Part shown: in pieces, positions 43,629 to 53,360 of the stretch
Position numbering within the stretch: the first letter of the stretch is position 1
Layout: each line of letters begins with the position of its first letter
NCBI GenBank assembly: GCA_046565505.1
Contig: JBKHYJ010000080.1
Coordinates: 136,143-200,142, forward strand
Length of the DNA: 64,000 nt
Direction: 5' to 3'
Source of the DNA: JBKHYJ01 sp046565505
Lineage (GTDB): Bacteria > Acidobacteriota > Blastocatellia > UBA7656
Translations under genes and position numbers: made by a program
The notes under the pieces: model-generated
Seen by the model: the letters and a program-made list of their open reading frames with translations, nothing else
The model's database searches: none
What the model was told of the DNA's origin: nothing

Positions 43629-45344
43629 ATGACAGGCTCAATGCGCGACGCGACGCGGGGCGACAGATCGCGTCCCGTTGAAACCATGCCGGCGCGACCT
43701 ACCCACCCGCGGCTGCGCGCCATCGCCGTGGCGGCAATACTGCTGGCAATCGCTGCGGCGCGAGCGGGCGCTTTTGAAACGCGCGCCGCATCACTGATTC
43801 AGAACCCCGCCCGCGACTCGCGCACCTCGCCCGTTACCGCCGAAGGCATGTCCGCGCTCGAACGCGGCGACAGTGAGTCTGCGAAAAAATCTTTCGAGCG
43901 CGCCATAGAGATCAATTCAAAAGATGCCCTGGCGCACACCTACCTTGGAATACTGGCCGACCGCGCGGGCCAGCTTCGGGAGGCGGAGCAGCACTTCGCC
44001 GCCGCCGCCGCGGCCGACCCGGCATCCCCGGCCGCTCATAATAACTACGGAGCCATCCTTTTAAGGCTCGGCCGCGCGGGGCAGGCCGCCGCGCAGTTCC
44101 GTGCCTCGCTGAGGCTGAACCAGTCGCAGCCGAACGCGTTAGTAAACCTTGCGCAGATTCGCTTCTCCGAAGGCACGCCCGAAGCGCTCCGCGAGGCGCG
44201 GGAGCTTTTTGAGCGAGCGAGCGCCCTCGCGCCTGACGCGGAGATCGCGCGTTCGCTCGTCATCATCGCCCTGCGGCTGAACGACGCGGCCGCCGCCGCA
44301 TCGAGCTACCGCGATTACGCTTCGCGCCTGACCGGCGCGCCGGAGGCGGTGACGGCCCCGGCCATGCGGGCCGCCCTGGGGGCCGCTTTGCTCGAAGCGA
44401 AGCTCTCGGGAGAAGCGGTCGAAGAACTCACGGCGGCCGTAGCAGCGGACCCGAAGAATGTTGACGCGGTCTTGTCGCTTGCTCGGGCGCACCTGTCTCG
44501 CAAGGACATTCCGGCCGCCGGGCGCGCGCTGGAATCGGCGGTCGCGCGCGGCATCGACGAGGCGCGGGTCTACGCGGCGCTCGCCGAGGTCTACGAGCTA
44601 AGCGGGCATGTGGAGAACGCCATCCCCGCGATGAGGCTGGCCATCGAGCGGGACCCCAAGAACGAAGACTACCGCTTTCGCTACGCGATGATTCTGACCG
44701 ACACGAAGGCCCCGGCCGCGGCGATAATTCGGTTGCAGGAGGCGCTCGCGCAGTTTCCAAATTCATCCAGACTTTGGTTCGCGCTGGGCGTCGCGCAGTC
44801 GGCTAATTACAAGACGGATGAGGCGGGCAAGGCGTTCGAGCGTTCGCTCGCGCTCGACCCGAAGTTCGCGCCCGCGCTCGCCTACCTGGGGATGACCTAC
44901 GCGGAGCAAGGACAATTCGCCGACGCGCTCGCGCTCTACGAGCGCGCCCTGGCGGTTGACGAGCGGCTGGCACCCGCGCACTTCTTGACTGCCGACGCCA
45001 TCCTGAAACAGATGTCAGCCGATCCCGCCCGCGCCGAAGCTCACCTCAAGCGCGCCATAGAGCTTGACCCTACGTTCACGCCGGCGCTCCTCGCGCTCGG
45101 CAAACTTCACCTGCGCCTCGGCCGGTTGTCTGACGCCGCGGCCGAGCTTGAGCGCGTGGTGGCGGCCGCGCCGGGGCTGGCCGAGGCGCACTACCAGCTC
45201 GGCCTGACTTACATGCGCCTCAAGCGGAAGCCGGAGGCGGACGCCGAGTTCGCCACGTTTAAGAAAATGAGCGACTCTGAAAAGGAGCAGGCGCAGAACG
45301 AGCGGCGCGACATATCCCGCCGCCTCGCGGGCGTGCGGTTCTAG
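43629..45344 (+). CDS. Exported TPR-repeat protein
   Basis: A 571-residue protein with a signal or anchor helix (LRAIAVAAILLAIAAARAGA) and then some 13-14 tetratricopeptide repeats. Clear units include AEGMSALERGDSESAKKSFE, AHNNYGAILLRLGRAGQAA, APALAYLGMTYAEQGQFADA and AEAHYQLGLTYMRLKRKPEA. TPR arrays act as scaffolds for protein complexes; in periplasmic form they may organise receptor or hydrolase partners, but none is known here. The start is uncertain: ATG 43629, or ATG 43686 directly before the signal core, neither with a ribosome site. It ends 15 bases before an in-frame start region of the GH2 gene, so the two are probably co-transcribed. Confidence 0.85.
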   Translation: MTGSMRDATRGDRSRPVETMPARPTHPRLRAIAVAAILLAIAAARAGAFETRAASLIQNPARDSRTSPVTAEGMSALERGDSESAKKSFERAIEINSKDALAHTYLGILADRAGQLREAEQHFAAAAAADPASPAAHNNYGAILLRLGRAGQAAAQFRASLRLNQSQPNALVNLAQIRFSEGTPEALREARELFERASALAPDAEIARSLVIIALRLNDAAAAASSYRDYASRLTGAPEAVTAPAMRAALGAALLEAKLSGEAVEELTAAVAADPKNVDAVLSLARAHLSRKDIPAAGRALESAVARGIDEARVYAALAEVYELSGHVENAIPAMRLAIERDPKNEDYRFRYAMILTDTKAPAAAIIRLQEALAQFPNSSRLWFALGVAQSANYKTDEAGKAFERSLALDPKFAPALAYLGMTYAEQGQFADALALYERALAVDERLAPAHFLTADAILKQMSADPARAEAHLKRAIELDPTFTPALLALGKLHLRLGRLSDAAAELERVVAAAPGLAEAHYQLGLTYMRLKRKPEADAEFATFKKMSDSEKEQAQNERRDISRRLAGVRF

Positions 45345-45440
45345 ACCGGTGGTTGAGTTATGAGGCTTCTTGTCACGGAGGCGCTCGGGGACGGAGCGAC
45401 ACTAAAAATTCCCTTGAACCCGAACATGTCTAAACCGAAT

Positions 45441-48236
45441 ATGCGTGCGACTCTCATCGTGGCGGCGGCCGCGGCGCTGCTGCTTATGGCCGGGGCGCGG
45501 GCCGGCGCGCAGACGATCAAGCTCGAACGCGGCTGGCAGTTCCTCGCCGACGAGCAAGGCGCGCTCAAGCCGGCGGACCTGGCGGGAGCGCCGGGCTGGC
45601 GCGACGCCCGCGTTGGGCTGTCATGGAACGCGCAATTTGAAGACCTGCGCGATTACATGGGCGTGGCATGGTATCGCACGACTTTTGACCTTCCCCGGCT
45701 CAATAACTCTCGCCGCGCGCTCGTGCGATTCGGCGCGGTGGACTACTTCGCAGAGGTCTTCCTCAATGGCAAACTGGTCGGCGCGCACGAAGGCGGCTAC
45801 ACGCCATTCACTCTCGACGTGACGGGCGAGGCCAGGCAGGGGCCGAATGAATTAGCGGTGCGGGTGATCGACCCGCCGATGGACGAGAAGGGTAAGCCCG
45901 CGCGCTTTCCCGATATGGTCTACGACGAGATACCGCACGGCAAGCAGAACTGGTACGTTCAGACAGGAGGCATCTGGCAACCTGTCACGGTCGAACTCCG
46001 CCCGAGCCTCTACATAGAGCATGTGCATGTCACGCCGAACGTGAATGGCAACGTCACCGTCGAGGTGCGGGTCGCCGGGGAGGGGAGCGGGGACCCGAAC
46101 CTTCAGGTATCCGTACGGGACGCCGGCGGCAAGTTAGAACTCAGTTCGGGAGCAGGCGGCCTCACGGCAATGGGGCGCGGAGTTTTCCAGGGCCAGGTCA
46201 AGTCGCCGCGACTGTGGGCCCCTTCCAGCCCCGCACTCTACTCGGTCGAGGTGAGGCTCAACGGCGGGGAGGATGTGAAATCCGACCGCTTCGGGTTCCG
46301 GTCTTTCGAGGCGCGCGATGGCAAGCTCTACCTAAACGGCGACCCGTTTTACATGATCGCCGCGCTCGACCAGGACTTCTACCCGGAGACGATCTACACG
46401 CCGCCTTCCGAGGAGTACGTGCGCGACATGATGGTGAAAGCCAAGCGGCTCGGCCTGAACATGCTGCGCTGCCACATCAAGGTGCCCGACCCCGTTTACC
46501 TGAAGGTGGCCGACGAAGTAGGCATGCTCGTCTGGTACGAGATACCTTCATGGAACGACCGCAACCACTTCTCGCCCAGGGCGGCGGTGCGCGGCGAGAA
46601 GACTTTCGCGGAGATGGTCGCGCGCGACTGGAATCACCCATCCGTCGTCATTCAGAGCATCATCAATGAGAGCTGGGGGGCGGACCTCAAACAGGCCGCC
46701 CAGCGCGAATGGCTCAAGGCCGCGTATGGCCGCGCGAAGAGCCTGACCGCGCCGCTCGGCCGCTTGATAGTAGACAACAGCGCATGCTGCGATAATTTTC
46801 ATGTGAAGACGGACATCGAAGACAACCACCGCTACAACTCGATACCCGATTACCACGCAGAGTTCGACCAGTGGGTGGCCGACTTCGCCGCCCGCCCGAA
46901 ATGGAATTTCAGCCCGCACGGCGACGCCGAGCGCACGGGCAGAGAGCCGCTGATATTATCCGAGTTCGGCAACTGGGGGCTGCCGCGCCTGCCCGAACGC
47001 CTGCCCTGGTGGTTCGGCCGCGATTTCGCGGGGCGCGAAGTGACTCGCCCCGCCGGAGTGCTCGACCGATTCAGGCAGTTCAAGCTCGACGGCCTGTTCA
47101 AAGACTTCAACGCGCTCGCGGTCGAGACCCAGCGGCATCAATTCGTTTCGCTCAAGCACGAGGTGGAAGAGATTCGCCGCCACGCCCCCATCCAGGGCTA
47201 CGTCATCACGGAGTTCACCGACATCAACTGGGAAGTGAACGGGCTTATGGATATGTGGCGCAACCCGAAAGTGTACGCGGCGGAGCTGGCGAAGATTCAA
47301 CAGCCGGACGTGATCCTGGCGCGTCCCTCGAAGCGAAATTACTTGAGCGGCGAGCGCGTCGAGGTGGAAACGTCGCTGTCGCATTACGGCGCCAAGCCTG
47401 CGGGCGGGGGGCGCGTCCGCTGGTCAACGGGCTCCGGCGCGAAGGGGAGTTACGACATCGGCGGGGAAATCGGGCGGGCCACGGTCGCGCGGCTTCAGTC
47501 GATCTCTTTCGCCGCGCCCGCGGTCACCCGCCCGCGGCGCGAGCGGCTCTCCCTCGAAGTCCGCGGGCGCGATGGGGCGCTCATCGCGGAAAACAGCTAT
47601 GATTATTTCGTCTTCCCGAAGCCCGGGCCGCGCGCCGCCGCGATTCTCTTCCACGACCCATCAAAGAGTCATGCGGGCTTGAGCCGCGCGCTCTCGGCGG
47701 CCGGGTATAAGGTCTCGGCCGACGGCGGTCAAAGCGGCGGGGCGTTGATGATTTCACACGCGCTTGACGATACGGTTAAACGCCACCTCGAAGGCGGCGG
47801 CCGGGCGATTATCATCGCTGACTCTAAAGAAGCGTTGGCCGGCGCAGGGGCGCTGAAAGTCGCGGCGCGCCGGGGGTCTGATCTCGATGGCAACTGGGTG
47901 ACGAACTTCAACTGGGTGCGGGCAGACGCCGCGCCATTCAACGCCGCGGCCGTCGGCGGGCTGCTCGGGTTTGAATCAGCCCGCGCGACCCCGCATTACG
48001 TCATACAGGGCGTTCGCGGCGAAGATTACTCGGACGTGATGTCGGGCATCTTCTATGGGTGGTTGAACAACAACGCGGCGCTCGCCATGCAGGCGCAGGC
48101 AGGCAAGGGCAAGCTGTTCGCCACCACGTTTCGATTCGGCGAGTATGGCAGTGACCCCTGGGCCACGCACTTGCTCGACGCCATCATTCGCTACGCTGGC
48201 GGGCCCGCCTTCTCTCCGAAGCTGAAGGTGTGGTAG
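45441..48236 (+). CDS. Glycoside hydrolase family 2 enzyme
   Basis: A 931-residue exported retaining glycosidase. The signal peptide (LIVAAAAALLLMAGARAGAQ) is followed by the jelly-roll sugar-binding domain (GVAWYRTTFDLPRL; FGAVDYFAEVFLNGKLVGAH), an immunoglobulin-like domain and the TIM barrel. The acid/base Glu is at about residue 410 in SIINESWG and the nucleophile Glu at about 508 in ILSEFGNWG. A C-terminal region of about 350 residues carries extra beta domains and a glutamine-amidotransferase-like portion. Family members are beta-galactosidases, beta-glucuronidases, mannosidases and arabinosidases; specificity is not decided by these motifs. ATG 45441 is chosen from the signal; in-frame ATGs at 45360 and 45426 are alternatives. 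Confidence 0.9.
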   Translation: MRATLIVAAAAALLLMAGARAGAQTIKLERGWQFLADEQGALKPADLAGAPGWRDARVGLSWNAQFEDLRDYMGVAWYRTTFDLPRLNNSRRALVRFGAVDYFAEVFLNGKLVGAHEGGYTPFTLDVTGEARQGPNELAVRVIDPPMDEKGKPARFPDMVYDEIPHGKQNWYVQTGGIWQPVTVELRPSLYIEHVHVTPNVNGNVTVEVRVAGEGSGDPNLQVSVRDAGGKLELSSGAGGLTAMGRGVFQGQVKSPRLWAPSSPALYSVEVRLNGGEDVKSDRFGFRSFEARDGKLYLNGDPFYMIAALDQDFYPETIYTPPSEEYVRDMMVKAKRLGLNMLRCHIKVPDPVYLKVADEVGMLVWYEIPSWNDRNHFSPRAAVRGEKTFAEMVARDWNHPSVVIQSIINESWGADLKQAAQREWLKAAYGRAKSLTAPLGRLIVDNSACCDNFHVKTDIEDNHRYNSIPDYHAEFDQWVADFAARPKWNFSPHGDAERTGREPLILSEFGNWGLPRLPERLPWWFGRDFAGREVTRPAGVLDRFRQFKLDGLFKDFNALAVETQRHQFVSLKHEVEEIRRHAPIQGYVITEFTDINWEVNGLMDMWRNPKVYAAELAKIQQPDVILARPSKRNYLSGERVEVETSLSHYGAKPAGGGRVRWSTGSGAKGSYDIGGEIGRATVARLQSISFAAPAVTRPRRERLSLEVRGRDGALIAENSYDYFVFPKPGPRAAAILFHDPSKSHAGLSRALSAAGYKVSADGGQSGGALMISHALDDTVKRHLEGGGRAIIIADSKEALAGAGALKVAARRGSDLDGNWVTNFNWVRADAAPFNAAAVGGLLGFESARATPHYVIQGVRGEDYSDVMSGIFYGWLNNNAALAMQAQAGKGKLFATTFRFGEYGSDPWATHLLDAIIRYAGGPAFSPKLKVW

Positions 48237-48343
48237 GTGGCGCGGCTCGTAAAGTACGGCCGCCCGAAAGACGGCGGACCGCGGCGCCGGTCAACGGCCC
48301 CCGGAGGGCCGCGGCGGAAATCATTTTTCAAAGGGATAAATAA

Positions 48344-50347
48344 TTGCGCCCTTTCTCATTAGCCTTATTCTTACCCCTGCTGCTGTTCCTCGCGCCGGCC
48401 TGGCCGAGGTGCGAGGCGCGGCAGGCCGCCGCGGCGAGCATCACGGTAGACGCGGGCAGAGTCGAGGGCAACGTCAATCCCATGCTCTACGGCCAGTTCG
48501 ACGAGTTCATGTTTGAAGGCGTCAAAGGCGGCCTTCACGCGGAGATCATTCGCAACCGCAGTTTTGAAGAGCCGGCCAACGCCATAGGGCTGTCACGTTA
48601 CTGGGAGCGCTACCCCGACGACCGCAATGACGATTACGGCCTGAGCTTCCGGTGGGATGATTCGGTCTTCTACCCGGCGCCGAAAAATTTTGACAGTGAA
48701 TCGACGGCCCATTCATTACGTGTTGACGTGGGCGGCGGCGTAGTCGAGCCGCACGGGATTTATCAGAGCCGAATCCCCGTGCGACAGTCGCTTGAATACC
48801 GCGGCTACCTCTGGCTCAAGGCAGCGGCCTTTCAAGGGGCGGTCACGGTCGCGCTCGAAGCCGACATGACCGGGGGCCAGAGGTACGCCGCCGCAGAGAT
48901 CAACGGCGTGGCGGGCGACTGGAAGAAGTACGAGTTCAAGCTGACCCCGGCCAAAAGCGACCCGCTCGCCCGCCTGGCTATTTGCGTCAGCGGGCGCGGT
49001 CGGTTGTGGCTCGACCAGGTCTCGCTACTGCCGGCCGACGCAGTCGGGGGCGTCCGCGCGGACGTGTTCGAGAAGATAAAGGCGCTGCGCCCGGCCTTCG
49101 TCCGCTGGCCGGGCGGCAACGTCGCGCAGGACTACCACTGGGCGTGGGGCGTAGGCCCCCGCGACGAGCGGACGACCTGGGTGAACCTGTCATGGAAGAA
49201 TGAGCCGGAGCCGAGCGATTTCGGCACGGACGAATTCATACAGTTCTGCCGCAACGTCGGGGCGGAGCCGTCGGTCACGGTCAACGTCGAAGGGCGCGGC
49301 GCGACGGCGGAAGAAGCGGCCGCGTGGGTGGAATACTGCAATGGCCCTCCCACGTCCAGGCATGGCGCCATGCGCGCGCGTAACGGGCATGCGGAACCCT
49401 ACGCGGTCAAGTACTGGGAGGTGGGCAACGAGATATGGGGCGACTGGGTGCGGGGGCACTCGGACGCGGAGACTTACGCGCGCAACTACAACCGTTACTG
49501 CGCGGCGATGCGCGCGGTTGACCCGGCCATCAAATTCATCGCCGTCGGCGACAATGACATGAGATGGAACCGCACCGTGTTGAAGGTCGCGGGCGCGAAC
49601 ATAGATTACCTCGCGATTCATCACTACTATGGCAGGTCCGAGATGAAGGGCGACCCTCTGAACCTGATGGCTCGGCCGCTCTACTACGAGCGATTCTATA
49701 AGCAGGTCGGCGAGCTGATCCGCGAGACGACGGGGGGCCGTAAGATCAAGCTGAGCATCAACGAGTGGGGGTTGGACCTGCCCGAGCGGCGGCAGTACTC
49801 TATGGAGTCGGCGCTCTACGCGGCGAGGCTTATGAACGTCTTCGAGCGGTCGGGCGAACTGGTAGCGATGAGCGCGGTATCCGACATGGTCAACGGGTGG
49901 CCGGGCGGGATAATTCAGGCGAGCCGCCACGCCGTTTTTGTATCGCCCATATACCTGGTGAATCAACTCTACAACGAGCGCCTGGGGGCGGAGCGGCTGG
50001 CCGCGAGAATCGAAAGCCCCGCCTTCGCGAGCAGCCTCGAAGGCAACTCCGTGCCTTACCTAGACGCGGTCGTCAGCCGCTCGGCCGACGGGCGGAAAAT
50101 CTACATAAAAGCTGTCAACACGGACCGCGCCAAGCCCCTGACCACGGCAATCAGCCTGAGGGGGGCCGAGGTTGAATCGAGCGCGGAGGTGGCGACGGTG
50201 GCGGCGGAATCGCCCGAGGCTTTCAATAGCTTCTCGACGCCCGACGCCATCTCCATCAGGCGGTCACATCTGAAAGCTGGAGGCGGCTTCGTAGTTGAGC
50301 TCCCGAAGAATTCCGTCTCCGTGATTACGCTGAGCGTGAAGAAGTGA
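48344..50347 (+). CDS. GH51-type alpha-L-arabinofuranosidase
   Basis: A 667-residue exported arabinofuranosidase that would trim arabinose side chains. It begins with TTG at 48344 behind AAAGGGA, then a signal peptide (LALFLPLLLFLAPAWPRCEA). An N-terminal beta region with a CBM4-9-like part (about 110-225) precedes the barrel. The acid/base Glu363 is in YWEVGNEIWGDW and the nucleophile Glu474 in LSINEWGLDL; RWPGGNVAQDYHWAWGVGP is the conserved substrate-binding strand. The C-terminal arabinofuranosidase beta-sandwich is present (YIKAVNTDRAKPL). Together with GH43 it is the main reason to read this locus as arabinan or arabinoxylan degradation. It lies 107 bases after GH2. Confidence 0.93.
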   Translation: MRPFSLALFLPLLLFLAPAWPRCEARQAAAASITVDAGRVEGNVNPMLYGQFDEFMFEGVKGGLHAEIIRNRSFEEPANAIGLSRYWERYPDDRNDDYGLSFRWDDSVFYPAPKNFDSESTAHSLRVDVGGGVVEPHGIYQSRIPVRQSLEYRGYLWLKAAAFQGAVTVALEADMTGGQRYAAAEINGVAGDWKKYEFKLTPAKSDPLARLAICVSGRGRLWLDQVSLLPADAVGGVRADVFEKIKALRPAFVRWPGGNVAQDYHWAWGVGPRDERTTWVNLSWKNEPEPSDFGTDEFIQFCRNVGAEPSVTVNVEGRGATAEEAAAWVEYCNGPPTSRHGAMRARNGHAEPYAVKYWEVGNEIWGDWVRGHSDAETYARNYNRYCAAMRAVDPAIKFIAVGDNDMRWNRTVLKVAGANIDYLAIHHYYGRSEMKGDPLNLMARPLYYERFYKQVGELIRETTGGRKIKLSINEWGLDLPERRQYSMESALYAARLMNVFERSGELVAMSAVSDMVNGWPGGIIQASRHAVFVSPIYLVNQLYNERLGAERLAARIESPAFASSLEGNSVPYLDAVVSRSADGRKIYIKAVNTDRAKPLTTAISLRGAEVESSAEVATVAAESPEAFNSFSTPDAISIRRSHLKAGGGFVVELPKNSVSVITLSVKK

Positions 50348-50375
50348 CGGGGGCTGCGCGGCCGCCCGCGGTGTG

Positions 50376-51584
50376 ATGACTATGGCAAAGACCGTAACCC
50401 GGCGCGGACAATCTTTAAAGGCGCGACGCGATTCGCGAGGGGCGAGCCCGACTCGGCAGCCCGCCGCCCGCGCCGAGTTGATGCGGGAGATAGATGAAAA
50501 GATGGCGCGCGTCGAGCGGTTTCTTAAAGACCGAAACCTGGCCGGCGTGCTCATCACGCAGGTGAGGAATTTTTCATGGGTCACGGCAGGCATCGCTGAC
50601 AACCACATACTCATCACTAGCGAGCTCGGCGCGGCGTCCCTGCTCGTCATGCGCGGCGGAAAAAAGTACGTGCTCGCCAGCAACAGCGAGATGGCGCGCC
50701 TGACCGCGGAAGACCTGGCCGGCCTCGGGTACGAGGCGAAGGAGTTCAAGTGGTACGACGACCGCAGGGGGCAGTTCATTAAAGACATTGCTCGCGGCGG
50801 CGAGGTCGCGACCGACGCCCCTTTCGCCGATTTGGGGGTCGTTGATGGCGAGATCGCCTCGCTACGCTACGAGCTAACGCCGCCCGAGATTAAGAAGTAC
50901 CGCTGGCTCGGGCGCAACACGGCGGAGGCGGCGGAGGCCGTCTGCGAAAAGCTCCGGCCCGGCATGCGCGAGCGGGAGATCGAGGCGATGACTTCTAATG
51001 AATTGATGACGCGCGGCATCCGGCCCACCGTGTTGCTGATAGGCGCGGACGACCGCATATACAACTTCCGACATGCGCCGCCGTCGAACGCGAAGCTCAA
51101 GAGGTACGGCATGGTCAACGTCTGCGCGCGCAAATGGGGGCTGGTGGCCGCCGTCACACGGTTCGTGCACTTCGGGCCTCTGCCCCGGCCATTGAAGCAG
51201 AGGCTACAGGCGGCCGCGAGAGTTAATGCCGAGTACCAGGCGCGCTCGACCCCCGGCGCGAAGTCCGGCGAGATATTGGAGCGGGCCATGAAGGCGTACG
51301 CGGACCAGGGGTTTGAAGGCGAATGGGAGAATCACCATCAGGGAGGCGCCATAGGCTATGCCGAGCGCGATTGGATAGCCCTGCCCGGCTCGTCCGACAT
51401 CGTGCACGAGCGGCAGGGCTTCGCATGGAACCCGACCGTTCAGGGCGCGAAGGTGGAAGATACGATCATCGCTTACAGAGGCGGCGTCGAAAACATCACG
51501 CGGACGCCCGGCTGGCCGGCGATTGATGTTGAAGTCGAGGGCACGATTTATAAATCGCCCGACATTCTGATCGTGAATAAGTAG
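50376..51584 (+). CDS. Creatinase/Xaa-Pro-peptidase-fold (M24) protein lacking metal ligands
   Basis: A roughly 400-residue pita-bread-fold protein with an N-terminal creatinase-N domain (ERFLKDRNLAGVLITQVRNF) and a C-terminal M24 domain (ELTPPEIKKYRWLGRNTAEA). In catalytic M24 peptidases five ligands (Asp, Asp, His, Glu, Glu) bind two metals. Here the two Asp positions read Asn and Ala (VNVCARKWGLVAAVTR), the His is Gly (HHQGGAIGY), the first Glu is Asn (AWNPTV), and only the last Glu survives (KVEDTI). It is therefore unlikely to be a dimetal peptidase. A metal-free hydrolase like creatinase, or a binding role, fits better. Start: GTG 50373, ATG 50376 and ATG 50382 are close. It lies within the glycosidase run, eight bases before GH43. 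Confidence 0.82.
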   Translation: MTMAKTVTRRGQSLKARRDSRGASPTRQPAARAELMREIDEKMARVERFLKDRNLAGVLITQVRNFSWVTAGIADNHILITSELGAASLLVMRGGKKYVLASNSEMARLTAEDLAGLGYEAKEFKWYDDRRGQFIKDIARGGEVATDAPFADLGVVDGEIASLRYELTPPEIKKYRWLGRNTAEAAEAVCEKLRPGMREREIEAMTSNELMTRGIRPTVLLIGADDRIYNFRHAPPSNAKLKRYGMVNVCARKWGLVAAVTRFVHFGPLPRPLKQRLQAAARVNAEYQARSTPGAKSGEILERAMKAYADQGFEGEWENHHQGGAIGYAERDWIALPGSSDIVHERQGFAWNPTVQGAKVEDTIIAYRGGVENITRTPGWPAIDVEVEGTIYKSPDILIVNK

Positions 51585-51592
51585 GAGAGCAC

Positions 51593-53212
51593 ATGCGGAA
51601 CGAGCGGTACGCAGTCAGGCCGTGTTGGAATCTTCTTCTCGTCTGGGTGCTCTGCGCCTTTGTGGCCGACGCCCGGGCGCAGGTCGGGGCGGCCGCTTCG
51701 GCCGCGCGTGGGCCCGCCTACACCAACCCCGCGGTGGCGGGCGATTACCCGGACCCTTCAGTCATTCGCGTAGGCCGCGACTACTGGGCGACGGCCACTT
51801 CGTCCGAGTGGGGGCCGGAGTTCCCCATCCTGCACTCGCGCGACCTGGTGAACTGGCGCGTCGCGGGGGCGGTCTTCCGGCAGAGGCCCGCCTGGTCGGT
51901 CGGCAATTACTGGGCGCCCGAAATATCAGAATACCGCGGCCGCTTCTTTGTTTATTACGTGGGGCGCAAGAAAGACGGGCCTCTCTGCGTCGCGGTGGCG
52001 AGCGCGGCCAGCCCCGCGGGGCCTTACAAAGACCACGGACCTCTCGTCTGCCAGGACGCGGGGTCTATTGACCCTATGGCCGTCACGGACGAGGGCGGGC
52101 GGCGTTACCTGGTGTGGAAGGAAGATGGCAACAGCCGCAACCTCCCGACCCCGATATGGGCGCAGCGATTGTCGCGCGACGGCACGCGGCTGGTGGGCGA
52201 GAGGAAGGAGCTGATCCGCAACGACGCGCCGTGGGAGGCGCAACTGGTCGAAGGGCCATTCATAGTGCGGCGCGGGGAGTGGTTTTACATGTTCTATTCG
52301 GGCAACGCCTGCTGCACGCGCGACTGTAACTATGCCCTGGGAGTCGCGCGGTCGCGTGCCCTGCTCGGCCCCTGGGAGAAGAACCTCGCCAACCCTATCC
52401 TCAAAGGCAACGACCGGTGGAAGTGCCCCGGACATGGCAGCGTCGTTAGCGACGCGACCGGGCGGGACTTCCTTCTTTATCACTCCTACCGCGCGGGGGA
52501 TTTCGTTTACGTAGGGCGGCAGGCGCTTCTAGATGAGATCAGGTGGAACGCCGACGGCTGGCCGACGATCAACGACGGCGCGGGGCCGAGCGTGCGTGCG
52601 GACTCGCCGCTCGGCGTGGCGGAGAGGGACGCCGAGTATAATTTCGTGGACCGATTCTCTTCGCGGCAACTAGCCCCCGGCTGGCAGTGGCCGCAGTCGA
52701 ATGAGCCGTCCGTCCGCCTCGCGGGCGCCCCCTCGCCTCGCCTCATCCTGGCCCCGGCCGCCGGGCACGCGAATGACATGATAGGCGCGGTCCTCGCGCG
52801 CTCGACGACTGCCGGCGATTACACGGCGATGACGCTGGTCGATACCAGCGACTTGAAAGCCGGGGCGCTCGCCGGGCTGTCGGCCTATGGCGACCAGGAA
52901 AACGCGCTAGGGGTGGCGGTCGGCGATGGGAGAATCGTTCTGTGGCGGCGCGAGAAGAACGAGCACAAGGTGGTCGAGACGAAAGTCGCGCCGAACGCAG
53001 CGCGCCTCTACCTGCGAATGCGCGCGCGCCAGGGCCATCTCTTCCGCTTCGCCTTCAGCCGGAATGGGCGGGACTGGACGGAGGTGGGCGGCGAGATGGA
53101 TGGCAGCTACTTGCCGCCGTGGGACAGGGGCGTGCGCGTCGCGCTGACCTGTGGCGGAGCCGAGGGCGCGTCTGCTAGATTTCAAGAGGTGAGCATCACG
53201 GCTTCGCGCTGA
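51593..53212 (+). CDS. GH43 family arabinosidase/xylosidase
   Basis: A 539-residue exported glycosidase of the inverting five-bladed propeller family. After a signal peptide (LLLVWVLCAFVADARAQ) come the catalytic base Asp54 in DYPDPSVIR, the pKa-tuning Asp160 in GSIDPMAV and the acid Glu220 in LVEGPFIV. A C-terminal beta-sandwich (about residues 345-539, NFVDRFSSRQLAPGWQWP) is the usual GH43 accessory domain. Substrates would be alpha-L-arabinofuranosides or beta-xylosides of hemicellulose. It starts eight bases after the M24-like gene with a GGAG ribosome site, so both are almost certainly one transcript. The next gene encodes the transporter's binding protein. Confidence 0.93.
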   Translation: MRNERYAVRPCWNLLLVWVLCAFVADARAQVGAAASAARGPAYTNPAVAGDYPDPSVIRVGRDYWATATSSEWGPEFPILHSRDLVNWRVAGAVFRQRPAWSVGNYWAPEISEYRGRFFVYYVGRKKDGPLCVAVASAASPAGPYKDHGPLVCQDAGSIDPMAVTDEGGRRYLVWKEDGNSRNLPTPIWAQRLSRDGTRLVGERKELIRNDAPWEAQLVEGPFIVRRGEWFYMFYSGNACCTRDCNYALGVARSRALLGPWEKNLANPILKGNDRWKCPGHGSVVSDATGRDFLLYHSYRAGDFVYVGRQALLDEIRWNADGWPTINDGAGPSVRADSPLGVAERDAEYNFVDRFSSRQLAPGWQWPQSNEPSVRLAGAPSPRLILAPAAGHANDMIGAVLARSTTAGDYTAMTLVDTSDLKAGALAGLSAYGDQENALGVAVGDGRIVLWRREKNEHKVVETKVAPNAARLYLRMRARQGHLFRFAFSRNGRDWTEVGGEMDGSYLPPWDRGVRVALTCGGAEGASARFQEVSITASR

Positions 53213-53360
53213 TGGCCGAGCCGTCAGCGCGCCGCGAGGGGATAAAGGCGCGGAGCCCCGCGAGGTCTTCACGCCGCTTGCTGCATCGCTGATTTTGTGG
53301 CCGCGGGAATGCGGGCGGTTGAAAACTGCTATGAACGACAAATCACCGGAGAGCAAACAG

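Noticed and set aside
49190..49966. Minus-strand open frame of about 258 codons opposite GH51
   Set aside because: It has no domain or ribosome site and overlaps the catalytic core of GH51.
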